Assembly: GCA_905116865.2 (NCBI GenBank)
Contig: CAJHNH020000819.1
Span: forward strand, 252,785-316,784
DNA: 64,000 bases
Source: Candidula unifasciata
Lineage: Eukaryota > Mollusca > Gastropoda > Stylommatophora > Geomitridae
Direction of reading: 5' to 3'
Every line of letters begins with the position of its first letter. Within the stretch, counting starts at the first letter, position 1. The notes below the pieces were generated by a model. The model made no database searches. It had not been told where the DNA came from and saw nothing but the letters and a program-made list of their open reading frames with translations. Below are positions 34,901-46,400 of this stretch, piece by piece. The translations under genes and the position numbers were made by a program.

Positions 34901-37900
34901 AGTTCTGTGCCGACTTTTCTCCTGATATAATCATTCCTAAGTCAAGACTAAATATGATTCAGGTTTTGCATGCATTATAAAAACTGTTTTCTAGGCTTGT
35001 ACATATGTCTCAAAGAAAATTTTCTGTGAATGGTAACTTGTAGTAGTGGATGAAAACTTTAAGCACAAAAACAACATCTGCAGGGGCCACATGTAGAGAG
35101 TGGAGTAGCTTGGGAATACTCCATGAAAAACCAAGTGCCAATTTACAAGAAACCCCACAACCCAGAAATGCTGAGTCTGAAGCAGACACCAGGAAAATCT
35201 CAGCCACATCTGCTCCAGTTCTCTCCTATGAATCACATAAGGTGCACAAAACCCCTCAGATCCTGTAAAATCCAAAGGCACTGACATAGGAGAGAGGAGG
35301 AATACGAAAGGAGAATACTTACAGCCTCCGTTGGGCATAAACCCCATGAGAGCTTCAGCCTGGCTAGCCAAAGTTGTATCCGTGGCAATAATTTGCTGCT
35401 GTACTCTTTCAGCCATAGAAGTGGCTGTAATGGCTGCTGAAGATGCTGCGGCAGTGGTAACTGATGAGACTGACATCTTTCTTGGTGATGCCGGAGGCAA
35501 CGCCTGTGGCTTGGGAGTTGAATCATCGTCATCTTTGTCTTCTTTTACAGAACTGTTGGGCTGAATGGGCCAAAATCGTTGCTGGGGTTTGTTGCCTGGC
35601 TTGCTTGGCTTTTTAGCTTTGGCTTTTTCTGGGTTTGATGCTTCCAGCATTGGCTGTGGAGGAGGAAAAGAGATGAACTCCTCAGTTTCAGTAATGGTGG
35701 ACTCAGCAAAGATTCAGCTGTAGTATTAGTTAATAAGAAATCTTGGTAAAATCAAATTCATGAGACATACAAAACAATGGGTAACAATTAAAGTTGAGAG
35801 GTCAGCTTCAGAGCAAAGGGTTATCCCTTAAGCTTAGACTCTCTCCACAAAACAGCTACCATCTGCTGACATTGCACAAAGCTTGAATTTCAGCTCCAGA
35901 GATCTCTCTAAAAAAAAATGCACTTGTGATTGTGAACTAAACCAACAGGTAGGTGAAATGAACCCACAATCTTCATAGCATGAGGCAAATGGCTTCACCA
36001 CTTTGCCCTAGAGTTACAAAGCAGGGGATACAACCATGAAAAAAGGAAATCACTTTAGTAAGGAAATACTTGGCAAGAAAGGCAGAGAAATAAAAGGTGG
36101 ACATGGACAGTTTAAGTAGCTCATCATCATCATTATATGTCTGGGCAAATGACCTAAACATTCATGTGGCACCACAGATCTTGAAGTTCTGAAACAGTTC
36201 CATTCATACTTCTCCATGACGCTGTCTAAGAATCATCTGTCATCATTTCTCTGGTCTGGTTCTGCCTCTTCTACCACTGAATTGTTAGTTATTTTCTCCA
36301 ACACCTGTCTTCGTGTAACATGAAAAAACAACACTCTATTTCCCTTTCTCAAAGTTGTATGTAATGTTCTTTTTTTCCCCATTAGTTTTTCCCCGAAGCC
36401 ATTAAAAATAAACTGCTGTTGCTGCTTGTATTTATCCCTTTTAAGGTGTAGGCGGCTGGGGAAGGGGGGGGGGGGGGGTTTTTCTAGCCTCAGGATTTAG
36501 GCTGCATGGCTAGTGCTGTCACCAAGTACTGTGCAGGTTAGGATTTTTTATTTCATTTTTACCTACAGAAAATAATCTGCAACCTTACCGTGTATTTGAA
36601 CCCAGATCTCTAACAGAAAAGCTCTGCATTCTAAACCATTCAGCCATCCGTTTCTCAAGAAAATTTCCCAACCGTGTTTAATTACCCTGGCTTTCCAATG
36701 TATCTGCACACTTATCTCAGAAATTACATCTCTGCTGTCTCCAGGCTCTCTTTGATTTGTTCATTTATTATCCAAGACACATAATCACAGAACAGAACAG
36801 TCTCAAAAAAAAAAAAAAAAAAGGACTAAAGCAAGAATGTTAAAAAGAAACACTGCAACAAACATTGCTGAGACAGGCTAGAGATGCTCAAACAGATTCC
36901 ATACATGATAAACAAAAAACTGCACTAATAATTGTAATCTGCCATGCAGCATAACAGGCTGAACATAACATTTCAATTCAGTCCTCTCTTTCTGACATTC
37001 AAAGAAAGTGGCTGAATATATTTGCATTGTCCAAAACACAGATTGCTTGGCCTATCCTGGTCTTAATCTATGTCACACATCTTCTCCCTGATATTAGTGT
37101 AGCCAAATGTTTGAATTTATTCTTTTGTCAATATCTGCTTATGCCGCTAGGTGTCGCAGTTCATCAGATGATCCACAGCCAAGCCAGGGCGTGTTCAGTC
37201 GCTTGATATGCCATGATGTTATGCAGCCTCAAGGTGTCAGTGACTCCTTCAATCCATCCCTGCCTCTTGGTGTTTCAATTTTCAGGTTAAATTTATTAAC
37301 TTTGTTAAATATTTGCTTGTCTACAGAAATATCACATGTTAGCTATTTAGGGGATGTAGAGGTGCTGAACCATACACGGTGAACCAGAACCAGGGGTCAT
37401 ACAGGCCACGACCTATCTACACCTCTCCGCTATCATCCTAGGCACAACTTCTCAGCCGAGGAGGGCCTGACAAACATAGGCAGGACTGACGTTTCCTTCA
37501 AGTTCAGAGTGCATCTGCGTGAGTGGCAGGGAACCAACAGTCTGCACACAAACAAGCCAGATTTGTAAAATGGAAGTCTTAGAACAAGACCAAATTCCAG
37601 ATGTGGACAAACAACCAGGACTTTCTGCCAGAGTTTACGGCCGGCAAATGTGAATAAGAAGATTCTTCTTTTTCTTGATATTTAGAGAACGCCCTTTATG
37701 CACTTTTATCATCACGTCCAACATTACTTGTCCAATAACGGAGCAATAAGAAATAATAGGAGCAATATTCAAAAATCAAAATATCTGATGACAAGAGTGG
37801 AGAGTTACAACCACTGATGTCTGCCCTAGACTAATCCCCTGAAAAAGAGTTTCATCCAAACCTGCAAAATCCTTCTCCGTGCATTGATGAACCAATTGTT

Positions 37901-40428
37901 GACTTGTAGCAAGGTCAGGTTTGTTTGAGCTGCGATCTGTCTCTTTTCGTCTTCTGTTGGGTACGGATGCTGGTGATAAAATAAATAAATCCTTGATTTG
38001 TGGAAACCAATGAACATTAAATGGGATGACATATATAAAGGGAAGAGGCAATAGCAACATTGTTGGACAACACCTGGTATCAAGTTTTAAGAGCAAACAT
38101 TTTTGGACAACACCTGGTATCAAGTTTTAAGAGCAAAATGACAGTGATATACTGGGTCTATTCTGAGGTAAAACAGACAAAGAATTTTTAACTGGAATGG
38201 AAAACAAATGGACTGAGCAAGTGAAGATAAACAAGAGAAACCTGAAGATATACAAGAGAATCCTAAGATATACAAGAAAAACCCTATGACAAACAAACAC
38301 CGTAGAGAGAAGCCTGGGGTGCTAGACTAGATTTCACACACTGTCAAAAAGTACTCTAAATGCGCAACAAAAGTTGAAACTGAGGAATCGACTAGCAGCT
38401 CTATGGGATGTGTACCGGCACAGCATGATCATAATGATAATAATGAACAGGATAATAATGATGATATGAACAGGATAATAATGATGATAATGAACAGGAT
38501 AATAATGATGATAATGAATCTTATGTGGCCATGGTTTGGCATCTCATTCAATCATCAGAATCTTGGATTGGGCGAGTATCCTTGTTCTGCTTGTGCTAAA
38601 TGGCCAGGTCATTTAATCATCTTTCACTCTGGCCTCCTTTGCTCTTTCCTCATCAATTTTTTTTTCAAATTTTCCTCCCCCCAAAAAAACCCCATTTCCA
38701 CCAGCATCAATGGTCTTCTTCCTCTTCGTGTTCACCAGCTCTAGCGGAAAGTTCTGGTTGTTTGCCCACCTCTGGACTGCAGTCCCGTTCCAAAACCTGA
38801 GTTTTGCGTACGCACCTGTTTTACAGATCTAACTCATTTGTGTGCAGACTGTTACTTCTTTGCCTCTCCAGCAGATGCACTTCAACTTCAAAGGAAGCTC
38901 CCAATTAGTCAACTCTTATGACATGCTTTTGGGTAGGCAGTGGGTCTATTCTTGTTTTCCCTATCTCTCAGCTCATGTGCTTATTGTCTATGTTGTATAT
39001 GCATAAAATAGCATGGGTTTTACACAGCAATTTTTGCAATTGTCGTCTTTATGTTATTAAGTTTTACAGCTTGTAATAGGCATTTTTGCTTTGATATCTA
39101 AAGGACATTATAAGATGTTAAACCATCACATGTTACAACTTTGAGGTGACAAGTTAGGACTATGAGATGTAATGTTTTGACTATGAGATGTTATGACTGA
39201 TATGTTAGGTCTATGAGATTTTAGCACTATGAGATGTTAGGACTTTTATGACTGAGATGTCAGAACTAGGAGATATTAGGATTAAGAGATGTCAGGACTG
39301 ACTATCATATGTTAAGCCTTGGGGTGTTATGGCTATGAAAAATCAGAATTACGAGTTGTTATGACTATGATATGTTATGAGATGTTACAAACTGTGATAT
39401 AAAGATGCATGTACAAATACCACAATGTGCTGGAACAGCCAGGATTTCATAATCTGTGTAGCTTGCTTGGGAAGGATGCCTCTTTTCTGTTTGGAGTTTC
39501 TGTCTTCATCTTCATCCTCAGACAAACGATGGACATCTGGAGACAGTCAGTTTGAAAAATTGCTTAAGATTTTAGATTAAAGGTCATTTAAAGAAAGGAT
39601 TAGCTAACCATCATAATAATGAAGCTCTGAATTGGATAACTAATTTTAAAAAAATATTTTTTAAAGAAGCTTTATCAGAGGCATCACAGTGTCTGATTTT
39701 TTTTTTTTTTTAAACTGACGTGTGACATCACACCTAAGTTAGAGGGACTCATGTATACACTGTCCAGGACATGCAAGTAACAAATGAGTTGGTGTTTTTT
39801 GCTTATTAAAAATAAGCAGTAATAACAATCATACTAGACAAGGCAGTAAGATCCTGTCTTCTTTTGCTCTTTAGCATTGACTGGCTGTAAACTCCAGTGG
39901 AAAGTTCTGAATGTTTGTCCACTTCTGGACCTTAGTCTTGTTCCAGAACTTGAGTTCCGGGTGCACATCCATTTTACAAATCTGGCCTACTTGTATGTAG
40001 ACTGTTAGTTCCTCACCTCTCAGGCAGATGCACTCTAACTTTGAAAGAAAAACTCATAATTACGAGACTTTTATGACATGCTTGTTAGGAAAGCAATGAG
40101 TCTATCCGTCCCCCATCCCCTGCCCCAATAGGGCCCTGGAACCCACAAGGGGATGATGAGGACTATTTTAGAATTATCGCTGATGTTAGATTAAAAAAAA
40201 TATGTGTAATGTTGCATGAATTTGGAATTGAGTGTCGATCTGGCAAGAAAGGACATTTGATAGGAAGAGTACAATGTGTTCAACAAGTGAGCTACTGGAA
40301 CTATCAGCTTCTACACTTGATGATATTTCCTGTGTGAGAGAGAATCGTTGGGTGTGCTTGGAAAGCTAAGCTGATACATAAATCAGTAAATTAATAACGG
40401 TAGGCAAGATTAAATAAACCTAAGCATG

Positions 40429-40461
<33 letters not shown>

Positions 40462-43400
40462 TACATATTACAATAATCGAGTACAGATGTTCAGAAGAAA
40501 CAGAATGAAAAGAACATTCTTCTTTTTTTCTCTACTCCTGAAATGCCTCACAATGTCAGGGCAGGAAGAGATGTCTGGAGTGGGCCTTTCTGTTCACTTC
40601 ATATAAAGTACTTTTAAGTATCTCTGATATTTATGTGGTCCATCTTCTGCACGGTCGACCTCTGATTTTGTTACCGCTCTATCTGTATAACACTGTTCTC
40701 TGTGGTGCCCTGTCTAATGTCAATCTTGTTACATGGCCAAACCATTTGATTTGTTGTCTACCTATAAAGTTCAATATTGATTCTGTGTCAACTATCCTCC
40801 TGAAGAAGACAAAGAAGAAGGAGAAGAAAAAGGAGAAGGAGGAGGAGGATGATGAGGAGAAGGAGGAATAGAAGAAGAAGAAACTTACTAGGTTTGACAT
40901 CATGATGCTGCTGTGTTTGCTGCTGCAGAAGATGCTGCTGGGGTGGCTGTTGATGCTGCTGCTGCTGTTGTTGCTGATGGTGTGGTGGAGAGGTTAGTGA
41001 GACCCCTATTTGGGACAGGGGGGTGCTGCCATGAATCACCTGTTGTACAGGCTGGTTGAGAGGCGTCAGAGGGCCCTGGATCTGCAGGGGCAGTTTTCAG
41101 GTTACATTAGGGCGACATGATATGAAATAACAATGGTAGGTTGAGATCTTGCAGAACAACTACAACTCTCATAAACTGCACCCAGCAAAGATGTCTGTCC
41201 AGTCAAGTGGAAACCACAGTAAGCCTAAACATGAAAAACTGACATTGTTTTGTTGTCTTCTTCTTTTGCTTAGTTTTTCCCCTCCAGCTCTGCATTTTAT
41301 GGGATCAACAAGGATAAGGATCAAACAGGCGCAGATCCAAGAAATGTATTCAACCATATAACACAGTTATATACAGTTGGGCACCTGTAGACCCATGGTG
41401 CTGGTGCCTTGTCATGGCGGGATGGCTTGAGTACCCTAATAACTCTCAGAGCTATGCCCCTGACAGGTTTAACCATGCCGAATAGATCTTAAAAAGAAGA
41501 GAGTCAGACCAAACTAGCACCCTGGTCCTCCAGGTTGGGTGATGGGCAAAGGGTTGACCCTTTACAGTAAAAAAAAATACTTTGTTACGGAAACAGGAAC
41601 AATTGAAATCATTGAACCGGTGCAAAGAAGTAAAGCTTGCCAGATATTTGGTGAAATGATGGCTGGGGATTAACAATAGAACGGGAAATGAAGAAATGTA
41701 AACTGACATGGGATACCATGGGCAGAAAAGCAGCAATAGAGATCATTTGTGAATGCCTTATGTGTCAACAGCAACATAAAGAGTATATAGAGTCAGAGAG
41801 ATTGGGGCAGCTGATGGTTAAGAAGGAACAACCTGTGGTCTCATTTGGTTCTTTGGCCTTGTGGGTTCCAGTCTAAGAACATTATAGTTACATTATTTTC
41901 AGGTTTTTTCAACATGTCCTATTCAATGCCAGTGTCTCTTTCAAACCTCTTAACGCACAGCAATTTATTTAGTTCTTATCTAAAGCTTCAGGCTAGTAAT
42001 TCTGTCAAAAGATTTAATTCCTTCTGTTCTGCACCAGTACTATTTAGTAAATGTTTATAACTAACTCAAGGTTTGAAGTTTGAGGTTTGAACAATGGATC
42101 AAAGTCATGGCACACGGGTAGTAACCCATAAGTGCTCCGTTCTTCTTCTAACTCAAGTAGGAGTCAGAAGAAGCTCAGTACAGTGCACAGGCTCTGTAGC
42201 ACTGGAAGAAGAAGAAGAAGACTGAGTTTTGGAGTTAAATATTCTAAGTCTGATAATAGTTTTAATTTTCATTTGACATCCACAGATTTAACAGTGCTAT
42301 GAAAACTCCTCTTGCTTCTTGTATCTGTATCTGCATCAGTTCTCTACCTGTATCTCTACAGTGCTGCCTTTAAAAAAAACATGTGTGACTTCACACCTCA
42401 GAGTGTGGTTTTACAGAGCAAGATTAGATATATAATTCTTCTTCTGTGTTTGGCTTTGAAAGTGCAGTCGGCATGTCAAATATCAGCAAAACCTTGATTA
42501 ATCATCTTTTACAACTTTGCTTGTTAAAGGGCAGTGGATCTATTTATTGTCCCATAAATGGAGCTTCAGAATCCAAACGGGGGAAACTGAAATGATGTCA
42601 TGTATGATGAAAATGAGCAGATTCTGTGGCTCAGAGGTTTAGTAAAATCATTTCAAAATGCAGTAGTCAACATTTACAAGCAGCAGTTTACAAAACGACA
42701 GTCCTAGTGGCTTTCAGACAGTGATATAATAGCTGACCCATGGAAGAAGCTAAGAACTCACTTCATATTTCCAGTTAGCAGTGCATACACTGCAGCCAAC
42801 CACTATTGTGTAGATGGCACCATAAGGACAGGATGAAAATATAACAAAATCAAGATTTTAATGACAACAGCAAGGATTTAAACCACTAAACAGCTTACCT
42901 GAATAGGTTGGGCCACAATGCCTTGTGGTGTATGCACCATCTGGTACACTGTGTTTCCTGACACAATCTGTGGCTGCTGTTGCTGCTGCTGGGGAAGGAG
43001 CATGCCGCCCCCGACAACTGTAGAGGCGACCAATGGTGGCTGCTGAACTTGCATGGTGGAGTTCAAGGACACCATATTCTGGGAAGCTATTGGACAGGAT
43101 AGGTCAAATGTTATCCAGCTTATCTTAATTATAACACTGTAAAGAAAGAGTATTTGGTTGAGAGCTGCTGTCATCTTTATCCATCCCAAAATGCAACTGT
43201 GCTCAGCTGTGACATCTGTGCCTTTCCGCCTTCTTTAGGATATGTTGCCTGGGTATGACATTTCTGGCAGTTAAGTGGCCATGATTTGGTAACCCATAAG
43301 TGCTCCATTCTACTTCTAATTCAAGCCTGAATCAGAAGAATCTCAGCGCAGTGCATGAACGCGGTAGCACCGACGAGGATTCTGAAAATCCTCTCAGTAG

Positions 43401-46400
43401 ATTTTAAACTCCAAATTTGCCCGGGTAGCAGCGTTAGGCTACTCTTTCCAATTTCCAACTGCCAAGGGATTTTTGAGGTGCACAGCATTACACACGAGCG
43501 TCCGATCTTACTAGCCAGAGACCAGGGGAAATTACTTGAAATCTACATGAAAAAATCCCAGCCTTCACCGGAGCTTCAACCCCTGGACCTCCAGCATTAG
43601 AGGTGGATGCCACGTACAGAGACCACTCAGCCCTCATGGCCATGACACCAACATGTTAAGTGAAAAAGGTAAAAGACCCTTTTTTCACGTAACGGGTACA
43701 AGAGACATATGACGTCAGACTCCTATCTTAATAGACCAATAGTCACTCAGCGGGTGTTATGGTGAGCACCCCGCCAGTCTTCTTTACTGTTTGGGGCATC
43801 ATCTGGCACCTATTTAGGTTGAGTGGATACCAAAGTTTTTGTGTGAAATTTTTTCTAGTCACAGGGTTGCACTTTTTTAATAATGCAGAATCTAACACTT
43901 TTATCCAAGGAAGAGAAAATTCAACATGCAAACTTAATGTTTTGGAAGGGCTGACCAAGGCCCTCAGCCTTGGTTGGTTGCCAGTGTAGGAGGGATATGC
44001 AGACAGACAGCACTGCTTTTCTGATCCAGCAGCTTCTGCAGTACGCTAGATGTCACTGAAGAAATACCCTGATTAAAATACATCAGTTCATTACTTTAAA
44101 AGTAGTAATATAACAGTAATTGTGACCAGTGGGTAGACCAGATTTCTTGAGTCTGTTCTGACCAAATACAAAATGTAATAGAGCATATTAAGCTAAGGAA
44201 GGGATTCAGCAGACAGAGTGATTTACACATAAGGGATTCAGCAGACAGAGTAATTTACACATAAGGGATTCAGCAGACAGAGTAATTTACACATAAGGGA
44301 TTCAGCAGACAGAGTAATTTACACATAAGGGATTCAGCAGACAGAGTAATTTACACATAAGGGATTCAGCAGACAGAGTGATTTACACATAAGGGATTCA
44401 GCAGACAGAGTAATTTACACATAAGGGATTCAGCAGACAGAGTAATTTACACATAAGGGATTCAGCAGACAGAGTAATTCACACATAAGGGGTTCAGCAG
44501 ACAGAGTAATTCACACATAAGGGGTTCAGCAGACAGAGTAATTTACACATAAGGGATTCAGCAGACAGAGTAATTCACACATAAGGGATTCAGCAGACAG
44601 AGTGATTCTCACATAAGGCGTTGTTTGGGACTTGGCAACTGATACAAACAAACTGAAAACCTACATTGGCTTAAATCTTGAGGTTCTGGAGAGTCACAGC
44701 CGTCCACATGCAGCAGTTGTTCAGAGGTCAACTTCCCCTTCAAGCAGGAAATATAGCGGGCACAGAAATCCTTGCACAGTTCGTTGACTTTCTCCACTTC
44801 CAGCAGGTGAATGCGTAATACCTGGATGGCTTTAATCATCTGTAGGACATCAGAGAAAACATCGGCATCATTCTAGCATAGAGGAGGAGGATGAGAAGAA
44901 ACAGCTGAAGTGGAAAATGAGTAAGGGATGGAGGAAGGGAAAGCTGAGTTGAGGTGAGTTAGACACTTACATCATAGCACTTTGGACATACGTATAAGCA
45001 CTCTTGTTTTCCATCTTCAGCAGATAGCGAAGAGTTCCAATGCTGATGATCCCAGTGGCAGTCTGCCCTTGCCTTTTCACAAAAGGAGTGTTCTGACTGA
45101 GGGTTACTGTCATAAGAAAGTGATGTTTCGATAAGTGTCTCAGTCTCTTCAGACAGATCCCAGAGAAATGTCTGCTCAGTTGTGAGCTTGAAGAAGTTGG
45201 CAAGGTTCCAAATGTGTTCCCTCCTTAAAGAACAGTATACTGTAAAAATTGTGAAGTACAAGTTGATCTGGTGTACCAGTGCAACTTACAAGATTTCACT
45301 CGAAATTCTCACTCAGGTCTATACTTACCTAATGTAATTTATACCCGAAATAATAAGCAGAAGGAGAGAGTGTGAGAGTTTGTGTGAGAGAGAGGGTGTG
45401 TGAGAGAATGTACGAGTATGTGAGAGAGAGAGAGTGTGTGGGTGAGAGAGAGAGTGTTAAAGTCTCTACCACGCAACACCAGGATCAAAATATACAAAAC
45501 GTTAATAAGACCAGTCGTTTTATATGGCTCTGAAACTTGGAGTACAACTAAAATAGATGAAGGCTCATTAGCTTTTTAAAGCACAAATCTTTGGACCTAT
45601 CAAAGATTTAAACAGCAGGGAATGGAGAGTGAGAAACAACAACCAAATTCATAATCTGTTTAAATCACCACTGATCACTGGCATCATGAGAGCTAATAGG
45701 TTGAAATGGCTGGGACATATTGAGAAAATGTCAGATGACAGAGAGGTAAAAACTGTATACACAAGGGAGATTAATGGTTGAGGACCATGAGGCAGACCAA
45801 GAAGACAATGGAGAGATAATGTCCAGAGAGACCTGAAAACACTCGGTGTTACCAACTGGAAAGAGAAGGCCAACCAGATAGATGAGTGGAGGTAGGTGAC
45901 ATCTGCAGCAATGAACCTCAAGGGCTCAAAATGCTAAAAAAGAAGAAGATATATAAGCAGATCCTTAGTTTTGGAAAGAGTTTTAAGACTTGAAAACTTA
46001 TGCTGCACAATTTACAGTAACATTATTGTCTTGAAAGACAGACAGATGCCAACAACTGCAACACACACAAAAAGAAGTATTACCAATTCATTAACTTCAT
46101 CATTAGTTCCTAACAAGGAGACCTTGGAGACCTCACTGTTGTGTTTGATAAATGCTTGAAGCTCCTTCTCCATGCCCTGGGAGGCCAGATCTGGTGAGTA
46201 GGTGGCTTCCTCACACTTGCCAAACACCATGGCAAGAAGGGGGAACAATGGGTGGCTGAAACATGCACACAAATATCAGTCACAAATGTCATACATACAT
46301 AGTTTTTGGTAAACACAGGTTATAATTATGTCTCTGCAAACATGCAACATGAGGATCGGTCATGGATGCTGTGAGCATAACTCAAACACACACCGCTTTA

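Noticed and set aside
37776..38123. Homeobox gene of the Hox or MEIS class
   Set aside because: The TALE loop and Ile-50 rule out Hox; the RFWP tail, HR2 sequence and [17 protein letters not shown] identity fit PKNOX better than MEIS.
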